64,000 nucleotides of DNA from Taiwanofungus camphoratus (GCA_003999685.1 CP021233.1:372001-436000); one strand, 5' to 3'. Positions 46,482 to 59,072 are shown, numbered from the stretch's first letter. The notes: generated by a model from the sequence alone, not told the origin. A program made the numbers and translations.

Positions 46482-47560
46482 ATGTCGCAGCGCACTCAAC
46501 CTCCCTTTCCCATCGAGATTGTTGAATATATCCTTGAAAAGCTGACGGCAGAGGAGTTATCGCCTGTCCTGCGCGCCAACAGTCTCCTTTACGCAATCGC
46601 CGTACGCGTTCTCTACAGAAACGTCTCAGACTTACCTATCCGCCGTACCGTACCGTGCTTGAGGACACTGGGTTCCGGTACAACCTCTGCGACTCTCGTA
46701 CATAACCTCAACATCGACTGGACGTACTGCACACCAACTGGCAATCTCTTCCGCCTCCTGAACTGCGCCCTTCAGCAGCTCACCGCTCTCAGACACCTCT
46801 CGCTTGAGTTCTCACCTCACGAGAATCAGTTCAGCCTCGCGTGGCTGTTCGATGGCTGCACATTTCGCTTGCGTACCCTCGCGACCTCTATACGCTGCGA
46901 CTTTGCACTCGCGCAATTCCTCGAGACTCAGCCGCGCATCCAAGAACTATGTCTGCGCGGCTTCCAGACGAATTCACCATTCATCCTCACCCCATCAGCA
47001 CTTCCGGAGTTGACATCCTTCCGTGCCGTACACGCGGGCGCGCCTGTGCTCTCGCAGGTGCTGCGTGGGCGGCCAGTTGAGGGTGTCTCCCTTTCCCTTT
47101 TCTCAGAAGACGGGCTGGCGCCATTGGACACGCTCACGCTCTCGAGCCGTCCAATCAAACGACTCACAGTCATGTCGCTGGATCATACATCCCCGTGCGC
47201 ACTATTGGACGAGGTTGCGATGCGCACACCGGGACTGGAAGCATTGCATATCGTGATACTTGTTGCGCAGTTTGATCGTGTACGCCAATTTTCGTCTAAC
47301 TAACTGACAGACCCTGAGGCTCGAGGCTGTTGGCTGATCGCCATCCCATTTAGCAAATCCTTCGCAGCACCGGTCCGCTACTTGCAAAGTTCTCGGCTTT
47401 GCGTTACCTCACATTCATGGCGGCCGGACCGTCGACGCTGGATGACGAGAAGGAGATCGCTTCATTATGGCACAAAGCGTGCCCCACACTCAAAACGATC
47501 ATTTTGCCGAAGGGTAGGGTGTGGTTTGAACGTGATGGGAACTGGACCTGTTGTGCGTGA
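46482..47560 (+). CDS. F-box protein
   Basis: Two exons (46482-47279 and 47354-47560) give 334 residues. The first ~45 residues read as an F-box: PFPIEIVEYILEKLTAEEL, then a short helix and VRVLYRNVSDLP. The remainder has leucine-rich spacing (LRHLSLEF, LRTLATSI, IQELCLRGF, LTSFRAVHAG) expected of a substrate-binding solenoid. The end CPTLKTIILPKGRVWFERDG is typical of the large F-box expansions in agaricomycetes (from memory of that family). It would act as the substrate adaptor of an SCF ubiquitin ligase; the target is unknown. It converges on the cyclopropane-synthase-like gene. Confidence 0.85.
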
Positions 47561-47926
47561 TTAAAGGCTGAAGCACAACCGGGGTGAGTTAGGACTTAGA
47601 AAGATTCCGTCAGACAGTGACGGTCATTGTTTGCCATTCGAAGAGCTGTCCAGCATCGTACCTGGTTGATTAGAGGTGGCATAGATGGTCACTTCATTCT
47701 TTACAGGTAGAAACCGTCAAGATCCAATCGAAGTAACTTTTATTAGTGTCTTTACTGTATTATGACACGCACAGCAGGCCGGATCAAGATACGGATGTGA
47801 TCAAACCACCATGTCATCTTCACAATCTATATCAAAATATTGAGGACGGTACATTGCAAAAGGCGCATTGAATTGCACTAGCAGGTTGAATACCACCGAA
47901 TCACGTCATGCTAGTTTTGGTTACAA
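47561..47926. other. Convergent 3' region
   Basis: 366 bases between the ends of the F-box gene and the cyclopropane-synthase-like gene. Nothing coding is seen. Confidence 0.45.
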
Positions 47927-50034
47927 TTAATACACATTCACGCCCATACCGGAGGCATCATCAGGGTTAACATCATCAGGGTTCAGGGACAGATTGGGAA
48001 TCTGTGAGATCACAGAGCTGTATCATAAGTCACGTACAGTAGTAGGGGGGGTCATTCTGCATTGTAGCCGAGTCAGCCCAAACGAATCTCTTAGGAGAAC
48101 CATCTGTTCCCTTACCTCCCGCACGAAAGTCAACATATGGCAGGTAATGTATCCTTTCTCAAAGCCTGCACCTGCATATGCGAATAGATATTCCCACTTT
48201 CGCAGAAACACCTCGTACTCAGCACGATCCCGCAATGCCGGATGTGTCTTGGTCATGACCTCCTGCTTGAGGTTGGATTTGAGGCGACGGTCCCAAGTGC
48301 GCAGTGTGCGAGGGTAGTCTGCATGTGGATGATTACTAGAGGAACTGACACGATAGCCAAAAGGACAAAGGGGACTCACGTGCTGCGTGATTTTCGACGC
48401 CTTCGAGGGTGAATCGACCCTGTGATGCAGTGTACGCAGCATTGATCAGTACTGTGGCACTTGGTAAACACGAGTTGGGCCACATGTATCGCCGCATGAA
48501 GTCTTCCGATCTGCCCAGAAGAAAGGCGTCTACATGAATCACAGACGAGGGCAATTGTGAGACTAAGCGCACTGGTAGTCACTATAACGCCCCTCAGGGA
48601 ACGTAGAGGAGGTGACAACCACCGTAGCGTTCCGTGGCTTAAGGGCAAAATCGACAAGCTTAAAGTATGTATTATAGTGCTATCATGAATGGAAGGCGTT
48701 GAGCGATCAATTGCAAAATCAGATCCAAATCTGGGACGAGCAAGAGATCTGACCTTAGCGCCCACATGCTCAAGCATTTCAATACTGATAAACGCATCGA
48801 AGGCCTGCTTGAAATCTGCCGGAATGTCACGATAGTCAAGCAGATGGACGCGGACGCGGTCCTGCAGGCCTGCCTCCCTGACACGCTCTTCCGCTAGAGT
48901 TTTCTGCTCAACAGAGAGAGTTAGCGTATCTATTTCGCAACCATAAGTGCGTGCAGCCTGATGGAAGGAAGCGTGGCAAATCAGAATCAAGAAGGCCGAT
49001 GATGCGAGATCTGACAACGGTCAGGTTCACCTCTATTGCTAATGCACCCCACCCAGTTCCGAACTCCAAGATGCGGTGACCTGGCTTCACCCGAGCCTTT
49101 CTCAGCACATGATGCAGTTTGCGCAACTGCGCCGCTTCCAAATCGTCAACTCTGGATTCGGACTCGACATCCCCGCGCACACCACCCTCCTCATGTCCCC
49201 AAAGGGCACAGGAATACATCATCTCTTTACTTAAAAAGGCCTGTATCAAATAATCAGATGGACAGTGGAGCGACAATCAATGCCTTGATACACCTTAAAG
49301 AGCTCGTTTGATTGGTCGTAACTAGCGATCACATTGAGACGGGCCCTTGACCGTGTCTGGCCGAGGAAGGCATTTGACACGCCAGAAAGCGCCGATGTCA
49401 CTCGACTAAAAGAGGAGGATATACCAGAGAGACCTGACATGTTGTCAATGAATAACTGAGGTGAAACTAGATCAACGTAGTTCGAAGTCGGCACTATAAT
49501 CGCTTACTTGAATGATTCCATTGAGATTGTCCACGACAATCTCGCCCATCATATACGCTTCGCTGACTGTTAACAATCCTGAACTCAGCGTATATACTCC
49601 GTCAACATCAAATATGACCTTACACCCGAGGCCCCCCGATCTATAACCAGCTTGTGAACACTACTGACATATGATGCTCACCGGCCATGACTTACATGAA
49701 CACGCGTAACCAGAAGTTGTCATTGAGCACTTTTAGATACACAATGTGTCCCAGTTTACTGGGGCACCCATATTGATATGTCCCTGCCGCATCTTCAATA
49801 TGAAGACTTCCTCTATTAATGGCATGCTTGAGAACGGCAAGGACAGAAGATCTCGCTGGTAAGATTAGATTATTCAATAAGAAGGCTTCTCCTTGAAATG
49901 CCAACTCTCGTACTGAGTGAGATCATCCATGGCCAGGGACTAGCGACGCTGAAGAGAGACGACGAGGCAGAGGATGTATGAAAATCAGAATGAAGAGAGT
50001 AAGCGTAGCTTGACGATGTTGAGACGGGCTCCAT
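47927..50034 (-). CDS. Cyclopropane-fatty-acyl-phospholipid synthase-like methyltransferase
   Basis: Ten exons: 50034-49948 (uncertain), 49904-49696, 49640-49508, 49455-49294, 49240-49031, 48957-48754, 48679-48573, 48510-48380, 48318-48116, 48001-47927, about 506 residues. The AdoMet motif is ILEFGTGWGALAIE. Family landmarks are SKEMMYSCALW, YGCEIDTLTLSVEQ, FISIEMLEHVGAK, MWPNSCLPS and YLFAYAGAGFEKGYITCHM. The enzyme class adds a methylene (or methyl) group from AdoMet to double bonds of phospholipid acyl chains. The family is mainly bacterial and is found in many basidiomycetes, so an old transfer is likely (inference). The last exon codes an acidic tail (NPDDVNPDD). The start is weak: ATG at 50034 needs a 43-nt intron with a poor donor (GTCGCT), so the true N-terminus may differ. 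Confidence 0.85.
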
Positions 50035-52955
50035 CGCAAATTGTACTGGGTCCACAGAGGAACAGCTGCGACATCAGGAGATGGAGTAAGTGGACCTTTA
50101 TAACTCGGTCTTAGTTGACAGCAGCAGGCGCCCCAGCCCGGTAACACTGCTTTGTGTTCACAAGCATTTGATCCGGGGGTACTTCAACGCCCCAAAAAAT
50201 TCCACGTTCCGGAAGGTTAGTTGAGTCGCACAATGGTCAGCAGCGGTGAAAATTGTGGGACACTTTGGGGCTAGCTTCAGCAGATGAGATGCGCGAAATT
50301 CTTCAGGAGGTTCGCTGGCCCTGTGTTGATTCTACCCGACAGAAAAGTGGATGTCAGCGTGTCCTGACGTAAGACCAAGCTTTCAAATCGAACTGAAGAA
50401 AAGAAGTTTCAAAAGGACGCCTGGTGATCCGATCTCAGTAGTCCGACGAGGTGTATCATTGCACCGCTAGAGCATCAAAAGACATCAAATGTTCTCGAGT
50501 AACGCAGGAAGCCCAAGCCATCCAGGAGAAGTCATGACCTGCCAGTGCTAGTGATTGCACATATCAAGGCTGCGAAGCGCACTAGTACTAGTAAATCTTA
50601 CTGTCATTAGACTCCGTCCTAGACTCCTTGATGCAATTTGCGTGAGCAGATTGTATTTGGGTAGAACCCATATTTGTTCTTGTACGACTCGTCTTCGTGA
50701 TGAACGCACTGTAGCAATGGTGCAAGGCGTAGGTCGTCGTACTTAAGTTCTCGGAATTAGAGAACCAATCGAGTGTGTCATAAATGCTCAAATGCGAATT
50801 GATTCAACCATGAGACGAGGGGTATGAACATTCTGTCGCATCGATGTGAAACGGCCGCTAGTGTATGCATGAGGCGCAGGCAGTCGTATAGTTCCACGTG
50901 GCAGTGATAACAACCTTCCTCTTTAGGCAGTTTACATTCCATAATTGACCAGGTCGGCGTAGCCAATTTTGAAGCTTGACTACGATTGAATCACACTGCT
51001 ATGTCTACATAGTTTTCACCCTTCAAAATGTTTATTGATCGTTTGTCTAGCTGTGTGCGCGCGAGAGATGGTTGCCGTCTGTGCGACAAGCCATCATGCT
51101 CCCGGATGCACCTCGCTGAATTGGACTCGTGGAATCTGGCCTTGCAGATTGCAAGCTCTCAGAGTGTCAGAGGCGACATCTGTTGCACCTCTTACGAATC
51201 AGGCCGCCAGGAGTTAGCGCGTTGTACGTATTTACCTCAAGGTAGTTCCCAACTGCCAAGCAACTAGAGTTGCGGCAACCCATCTCACGCACGGATTTCT
51301 CACAAACCATTCTGTTATCTTCACAGTGGGACAGGTTTGTTACTCTCTTGACCTTGGGGAAGGGACTTGAGATCATTAACAGGGTAAGAGTGATATACTA
51401 GTAGCGTCTGTGGATCTCGGGATTCTTTTTAGACTCATACCCTCCAATGGCCATTCTAAATAATAACAATCCCATTTGGTTTGGTGAACCAACGTCATCG
51501 ATAGGCGCCCAGATACATACGCCCTTGAGACCATATTTGTCCACGTTCGCAACCAGCTACTCCTCGCCGTTCAATCTTAAATCTTACCTTTGCAGCCGCT
51601 GATTGTGATACTTTCGTCCAGGTCAAGTGCCTCCTGGCACTGTCACTGTAGGATTCGCAATGTCAAAATCGATCTGATCCGTTGGCTCAAGGGAAGATCT
51701 GGGGTAGCTCCTCAATCTTCCCAGACGTGTTACCCAATGCCAGATCGATTTATCATATACTGTCTACTTTATTTCCCCCAGAAATAGCAAGGCTGGAAAC
51801 AACAACCAATGCGTATGTTTCCCAGAGCGAGAACCCCTTGCACACATTAAGTGCATAACCTCCTTGACTCCCAGCAAGCCCATCTGTATTATGGACTTGT
51901 GACCCGTTAGCGGCGGGTGATTGCTCGGTTATTTCAGCTGAGACAATGGCGCACTTACGCTACTTACCTCTTTCGAATCAGCGCTCGTACCTGGGAAAGG
52001 CCGTTGTTTCATCAAAACACCCATGACAGAATATGATGCAGCAACTCACCGGCACTCCCTGAGGTCGCCACGAGTCAACAATCAGACGTTGGGTCTTCGA
52101 ACCTGTCAGTCTGAACGCTCAAATGCTGTTGCTCTTCATGCAGGCGCGAACACGTTTCCACTGGTATAACTGACCTATCTAGGTGCCTGCGGACTCGCAT
52201 AACTTTGGCTCCAACCGCTTTTGATAATACCTCGCAAGTGACGACCTCAGGCCTCAAGTCCCACGTCATCATCAGACTCGCCCTGGAACCATATATCGCA
52301 GGATGCAATGCATGCCCTGCCCATTCCATACGGAGCACGGCTGTGCATCGACGGAGGACTTGTCGCCAATCTCCCGAATGCAACCCTCACTTAGCGTATG
52401 CTTCTTCATCAGTATTTTAAAGTTCACCAGCGCAAGCTTTTACGTGTAGTTCCCCTTGACAGGTGGGTCGAGAACTTGGGGATCTCGGCGTTACCTAAGC
52501 AGACGAGTCCTGTGTCTATGCCTTGCACTTTTAATTGCTTTCGTGATTCTGATTGAGATGCAGGCCAAAATCTGTGTCTAACTCAAGAGAAACGAAAGTG
52601 AACAGGACGTAAAGCACTGTCGGACATTGGTGCAATGGTCTGTGCTGGACATCTATCGATCTTGCTTCACATGGTATGTACTTCTTTCTGTATGAGTAGA
52701 AAATGTTGAAGAATGGCTTCTTGTAAGCAATGACATTCTCAAAGTTCAAACAACTTCAAGGTGATTTGACAAGAATATAGAGCTGTTGGTGTTGAAACAT
52801 ATGTCCGAGGCACGTGATATCGTGGACCTCCGGGATTCCGTTAAGCGTAGTCGTGCGAGTTGCGCTTGTGTCCACGACCATCACCTGTACCACCCACAGC
52901 ACCAGCTCTCCAACGCTTATGCCCATAAACAAGCAGCTATCATCTTAACCAGAAA
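50035..52955. other. Long stretch without a recognisable gene
   Basis: About 2.9 kb. Open frames are all short (at most ~100 codons) and none reads as protein or can be joined by good splice sites. No tRNA, tandem repeat or inverted repeat was found by eye. It includes the upstream regions of the flanking divergent genes. Confidence 0.45.
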
Positions 52956-55244
52956 ATGTCAATATTTGTCGGTAATGTACGCGCTGCTGATCCGTCGGAC
53001 ATCAAGCATATCGCTCGCTCGAGAGAAGCGAGGGAGTTACGGAACGGGGACTTGATACAGATCTTCGACTATATTCTTGAATGGGACGATGATTGCGTCT
53101 CTGAGGATCTCTCACAGATGTGAGTCTCATGGCACAAATTTTCATACGGATACAGGCGGTGCTCACCATTCCGGAAACTTGAAGGTGGAGGACGATGGGT
53201 GATCCGCTCTGCGACAACGCGCTGCACACAGTTTTTCCCAGCTCCTCATCAAGTGTGGGAAAAGAGCTTCTGGCGTGTCTTGAATCCTTCTCTGCCCAAC
53301 ATCCGGACTCGGAGTCTGTCAGAGTGTTTCTGGACGAGGTCTCCCAGGACCCGCCGCCAGGCCTCGGAGTCACTGCAGAACAAGTTGCACTTGCACGAGA
53401 GTTCTTCCTCGACAATAGCCTCCAAATAGTACAGGCGCTGTTGCACTTCAGTCTTGCTGGAGGATTTGCAAGGTGAGTGGGGTTATGCTCGAGACCATGT
53501 CAATGTTGGAGTAAATTGTAGTAGTCCATTTGTTCGTGAGATTCTCTGAGCGGGAGGACGAATCTTTTGATCTCGTATGTACTGCACTTGTCCTTTCCAT
53601 TCGGACCGACAATCGGTGCGAAGGGTAAGGACAATTCAGTCTGCACAGCATTGGGAGCTTTGACGCTGCTCCTCAGGTATCCATGTCCACATTGATGGCT
53701 CACTATATGTGCATCTTTCGTGCACCAAAGGGAGACCCACTAGGCGCGCGTTGATAACGCATACGTTTCTTGTGCCCTCCCCGACTGATTCATCAGTCTG
53801 GTGAGAAGCAGTGGCTGAATCGGAGTGAGGGCCAGCCCTCACTAGATTTCTAGCCACGATCGAGATCGTCCTCTTTGTCTGTAGTTTGCATTCTGACCTG
53901 CTCATGCTATGGGCAGATTGCAGACTCACTATTGAACTTAGTCCGCGCATTGTCCGCACCCTGCGTGCAGTGTCCTATCTCGTACCACACTCTGGCAGCA
54001 ACAAACGTCCAAGTTCCACGAACATTGACACAAGCCACGCTTCCACCGGGGTGTCATCGCGGATCACAGAAGCGTCAAACGAGCGTACTTTCCAAAGGCT
54101 ACTTGAGACATTTCAGTTTGTGTTAGATGTCTTGGGATGCACGGCGGCCCCTTCAACTCCTCCGTCACCAGATTCGGGATCGGAATCGACTAAAGTCGAG
54201 AGCACGAAGGCGAAGCCTCCGGATGCTGTAGCATATCTGTTACCGGGTGGAAGTGGATGGAGGTCCACCGTCAATGTCCGACTGTTACACGGAATCTCAC
54301 GAACGCGGGTCAGAGAACGATGGAGACGTGAGGCTCAGGAGGATTTTGAAAGTGATGGTGTACTTATCAGCCAGGAAGACCTCTCTGCTACGCAAGTATC
54401 GTGATTCGTCAGCATGGCTATATCAGGCTCACTTCCCCTTTTTCGACTATTGGATCCCAGTCTTGCCGCATTCTCCACCATACCAATATTCTGTCTAAGA
54501 CGTCTACATTTACCTCCTTCCCCTGCACACGCCAGCGCATATCTCGCTCTCTGGCGGCACGTCGGCTTCTACCTTGGTGTTTCCCCGTCGATTCTTTCAC
54601 GTTATTTTTCTGACACCTCCACGGCAGACAAATTCATTGCGACGACAGCTTTGCTACATCTGTTTTCTACTGATGATTTTGATGCATCCGATGCGCCAAC
54701 GATCCCCATCCTTCGGGCTGCCTCAAATCGCCCTCCTGCTTACACGTCTTTTGAGCATCATTGTGCTCTTGCGCGGCACCTTCTCGGTCCATCGCTCGCC
54801 TCTCACCTTGGCGTCGGCCCACCGAGCCTGATGACATCCCTCCGACTGCACGGAGCGCTTCTCATGCAACGACTGCCTCACTGGTTTGCGTGGTGGTATC
54901 CTCGTAAGGGCTGGGCCACGAAGCGCAGGGCCCTTATGAGGGAAGGGATGGCGCGGACTGTGCGCTGGTACCTTGGGATGCGGCGGGTGACTTTTCGCCC
55001 TCGAACAGACATCAATTCCCATGCCAGTCAGGATGGAGATTCTGGAGGGCAGTTGGCACCCGGGGTGAAAGAGGCGGAGAGCGTGCCATCTGATCCGGCA
55101 GGTGTGAAAACGCTCGTGAGGCAATGGCAGGAGGTATTGGCAGAAATGATAAGCGTCTGTACCATTGTTGGCCTGGCTGGAGTCGGCGTGACTTGCATAG
55201 GTATGCAGTGGGCTTGGTCTGGGATAAGCACACACTGGTTGTAG
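52956..55244 (+). CDS. MpaB/DUF2236-type oxygenase (rubber-oxygenase-like catalytic domain)
   Basis: Four exons (52956-53119, 53191-53472, 53942-54391, 54461-55244) give 559 residues. Motifs run in the order of the DUF2236/MpaB family: GDLIQIFDYI and GDPLCDNAL at the N-terminus, ALLHFSLAGGFASPRIVRTL, TFQRLLETFQFVLDVLGC, VRLLHGISRTRVRERW, ISQEDLSATLAAFS and YLALWRHVGFYLGVSP. A C-terminal hydrophobic segment (ISVCTIVGLAGVGVTCIGM) probably anchors it. Relatives include MpaB of mycophenolic acid synthesis and bacterial latex-clearing protein, haem or metal oxygenases that cleave carbon chains; the substrate here is unknown. The third intron uses a GC donor (GCAAGT at 54392), needed to restore SATLAAFS. 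The second intron is 469 nt, about eight times the local norm. The exact acceptor at 53190 and the N-terminus are less certain. Confidence 0.88.
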
Positions 55245-55596
55245 ATGGCATGCTACCCCACAGAATTTCCTTCAGATTTCATACAGATCAAATGGTATTT
55301 TAGAGAACGTCTATATTGTCACTGGGAACTCGCAGACTGATGCAACATCCTATGAATTATTGTTCCTCCAGCAGACGGAAGTTGCTGACGTTCCTTTGTG
55401 GTGACCTTGTACATGCACAGACAGGCGGAGTATACAAACTGAATGACCAAGGCTGTAATATTTTCTGAACTTGAGAAACGTGATTGTGCCGTACGTAGTT
55501 ACAAATACAGTTGAGAAGAGGGTACAAATTTACTCGTACATTCGGTCGTCGCAATATTCCCGAAATCCACAGCAGGTCACCGTCAAAACATTTTAC
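55245..55596. other. Convergent 3' region
   Basis: 352 bases between the MpaB-like gene and the first questin-oxidase-like gene, which face each other. No coding sequence is seen. Confidence 0.45.
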
Positions 55597-57409
55597 TTAG
55601 GCAAAGAAGGGAGTCATATCCCAAAATGTGGTATCCTGGCCTTCACTTGCCCACCTCATCCTGTCGGCCGTCAAGCCCGCGACCCTCACAAAAAGGGTGC
55701 CGTCCAACATGTCCACGCCCTCGAGAGGCGTGCCTTCCACCTCCGCAAGTCCGGCGAAGTAGCCAACGGGACGCCCGCCGTAAACAGACGCATAGTGCGC
55801 GAACGCCCGCTGGATTTTGCAAAGATGGTCGTCGGGATGGACTATCGTCGTCTGGATGATGGGCAGCCACGGGTTGGGAGAGACGTTCTCCGGGATGAGG
55901 GTCTCCTTTGCAGCTTGGTTGTGAGGAGCGCCAGGCTCGGACGGCGTAGGAGAAACGGACTCGTAAAACTCCCGGATGGGCAGGGCGGGCCGTCCACGCA
56001 CTACCCACCAAGTCAGCGAGATTGCAAAGTACGTGCGCAGAAGGAGACCAGTAGATGACGGGGAGAGGTATGCGGCAAAAGACGGAAGAAAAAGGCTCGA
56101 GGTTACGAGATGCATGCTGTCGCGAGACGTTTCAGCCGGGACGTCGCACAACACGATATACCACAACACCTACAGGAAGAAATCTGCAACAAACTTCCCG
56201 CCCGCAGAGTGCTTACGGCCAGCCCAACCGCCGACGCCGTACAACAAGGTATTCAGCCAGCTAAGTTCTTCAACTTTGCTTGCCACCTCTTCAACGGTGT
56301 GCCCATCAGCATACCACTCCCCAGCGTAGGCAAGGAGCGTCTCGCCCAAACGCGCAGTGACCCTGTCCAAGAGGGTAGGGACGTCCTGCGGTCTGACATT
56401 GACTGGCAAGCCGATTGAGGCAGCAGTGAAGCGCTCATCGCGCGACATGCGTGCAAGGATGGTGAACGCATGGACTCCAGGCGTAGTCCGGCGAAGTCCA
56501 TCTACGCTTTCGCCACCGTTTTGGACCTTCCCCAGCGCGAGAGACGGGAAGAGAGAGGTCAGGTGCGAAACAGCAGCGTCAGCAGCATCCCTGGCAGCGG
56601 CTTTGGAGGTGAACAGTGAAGACGGCACCAACTCAGAACACTCGAGAGGATGGACGGCCGTTTGTGCAAGACCTTGATGATGAGCGAGTGTTGGATCAGA
56701 TAATGTACCCGTCGCCAAACGACGTGAAACACCCACCTTCCGCCACTAATCCAAGCATGCCAAATTCGAGGCCGTATCCGATGTGGATCATCGGATGCAC
56801 CAGCCTTGCAAAAACACGATTGAGCATATATCGGGGTACACCCGAGCCCTCAATGTTGGCCTTGGGAGAAAAGACATATTCCTCAATAGTCGCAGCAGCA
56901 CCCTTCTCGAGCAAGACTGAGATGAAGTATTGGAGGTACGAGAAGTAATAGCTGGACCGCGCACATTTAGCATCATGTAGGATAGGATATCACGACTTGC
57001 TGACCTTCTGTCCCCAAGGTGATCATAAAAGTTGTCATCTCGAATATCTCCTGGCGACGGACGGGCGGGCTCTGTGCGCACGTCATGCAATCTCAAGATA
57101 GGATTCATGAGGGACGCTGGAGCACCCATAGCATAGACGGCAAGCAATTGATGTGACGTATGGCTTTGAGGAAGTACGGAGGCGTTAGATAATGGGCATG
57201 CAACACGTCGTCTGGCGTACGCACTTGTGCAACCCATCATCGGTGATGAACGCAAACCGAGTCTGGTGGTTTTCCTTCAAGGCCTCCGCCACGGCTACCT
57301 TCGATGCGTGCGATATTCCAGGGAAGCGGGCAGGGCATAACAATGACGGCGCTGGGGATGGAAGAGGGAAGAGTGCATCCAACTTGTCGGGGTCGGTTGT
57401 GTAGGACAT
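55597..57409 (-). CDS. Questin oxidase-like protein (DUF4243), copy 1
   Basis: Five exons (57409-57225, 57163-57005, 56951-56737, 56672-56174, 56116-55597) give 525 residues. Family landmarks: FPGISHASK near the N-terminus, HTSHQLLAVYAMGA, FYDHLGD, EYVFSPKANI, RLVHPMIHIGYGLEFG, GLAQTAVH, and at the end QTTIVHPDDHLCKIQR and DGTLFVRVAGLTADRM. Relatives include questin oxidase (geodin pathway) and AflY (aflatoxin pathway), which open anthraquinone-type rings by Baeyer-Villiger oxidation. The real substrate cannot be told, and many agaricomycetes carry several such genes. Exon boundaries and phases match those of copy 2 exactly, so the two arose by tandem duplication. Confidence 0.9.
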
Positions 57410-57734
57410 TGCTACTTAGTAAGTGATCGGACCGCGGCTACAGTGAAGCGAATGCAATGCGGGGCGTTTATATACGAGGCCATTGAATGCAGCAATGCGA
57501 CAGTCGGACAGTTTTCTGCATGTGATGGTCCATTTACTCCGCTCTGAGCCTTGTGAGAGGAAACGACAACGAAAGCGAGGTCTTTGCCGTACATGGAGGC
57601 TGGCGTGTACTGCCGAGCAGTCTCATGGCATGTGTGTTCTCTGTATGCTTGTTTGTCCAGCCAAGAGGGAATTTGATTATCGAGACTCACGTTGGGCATA
57701 TTACACTTTACGCCTAGCTTTCTCGTAAGCATCG
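57410..57734. other. Upstream flank of questin oxidase-like copy 1
   Basis: No gene is seen. This stretch of normal CpG content precedes the CpG-free segment and should contain the promoter of copy 1. Confidence 0.45.
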
Positions 57735-58472
57735 GGGTATGATGACAGTCAAATCCAATGATATGAAGCTTTCAGTTAGTACAATTGCAAGTGAGGGCAG
57801 TCATTAATGTCTTGAAGCTTCAAGAAGACATTATGCAAGAGAACCTACATCAAGGCACAACAATGTTATGGTGAGGCTTTTTTCACACTTGTGATCTTTT
57901 CATCACTTTATTTTGCTCAGCTTCTCATTCTAGATCTTGCTATAACATCTTCCAAGCCAGTAGCCTCAACTCCTTTTCAAGATCCTCAACATAAAATACT
58001 GTTGTCCCATACTCACAGATAGAGCTCACTGTGAACAACATTCTCAGGTGCTTATAATCATACACAGAGAGTGGATAATGTAAGTCCTCTCCTTATGAGA
58101 AGGTTCATAGTCATTTTCACATTCACTGTCAACATCCACTTCAGAATGAAGATGCCATATGACTTAGGTGAAAGTGGCACTTTTCTAGAGGATTCTGGCT
58201 TTTCATTGACATTGACATCATCCTGAATTCCACCTCAGAGTAGCCACTGTTAGAGGCAGAGAATGTAACAACTTGCAATTTCAAGAGAGAGGGGAACAAT
58301 GCATTGCTAGCATTTGTTGCAGCTCATGAGTGTGCACATGTTTCATAACAACTTGTGGGGACCACAAAAGGGGAGTCATTCACAATGGGTGCATTAGATG
58401 TGGGAATCATGGTTTGCTCTTGTGGTAAGGGACAAGGGCAGATGTTGCTCAGTGAGTTTGCAATTAACTTGC
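57735..58472. repeat. CpG-free island, probably a decayed methylated repeat
   Basis: Reading every base, no CG dinucleotide occurs from 57735 to 58472 (738 bases), while the flanks on both sides have them at normal frequency. TG and CA are abundant and the segment is AT-richer than its surroundings. In agaricomycetes, transposons methylated at CpG lose these sites by deamination to TG/CA. The best reading is an old repeat or transposon remnant inserted between the two questin-oxidase-like genes. No coding domain could be recognised, so its class is unknown. Confidence 0.7.
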
Positions 58473-59072
58473 TCGGGGCCGAGTACAACATCAGGGTTCT
58501 GTCTCAAGTCCTCCTTGTCAGCCAACACAGGACCAAGTATGATGTGAATGAACTATGGCCCTCGGAAAGAGCTAGTTCTAGGCACTCAATACCTCTGTTC
58601 TCACCCCGCAAGAGGGCGACCCTGTCCTTGGTCATTGTCAGCTCCACGACGAAGCGTACCCAAGGTTGCGCGCATTGAATCAGGGGAAACTTACCCAGAT
58701 TTCGTCTCAAATATGGACAAGGATAGTCACACGATTTGTCGCGATCTGTCACTTGCACTGTCACGCTATTTTCGAACGTTTAGTGGAAGAACATGCACAC
58801 AGCGAAATATGTTCAATAAGACTAAGTAGTCGGATTGGCTTGTGGTAAAGAGCAGTAGCGCGGCACTCTAGTTCAAGTGTACTACAATTTTTGAGCCCCA
58901 TATCCAGTCGGGTTGAAGGGTGGTCCTTATCTTACATAAGTAATTGAAATGAATTCAAATATCGAAATGTAGCTTTTGTAGACGCGCCCAAAGGTATAGG
59001 AGAAGTATACGTCAAGATGATAGAGCTACAGACAGTCTACAATGTTGCAGACGGATTGCAAACACCTGCGGC
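58473..59072. other. Region downstream of questin oxidase-like copy 2
   Basis: No gene is seen in these 600 bases. CpG frequency is back to normal from 58473. The 3' end of copy 2 must lie in the right part. Confidence 0.45.
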
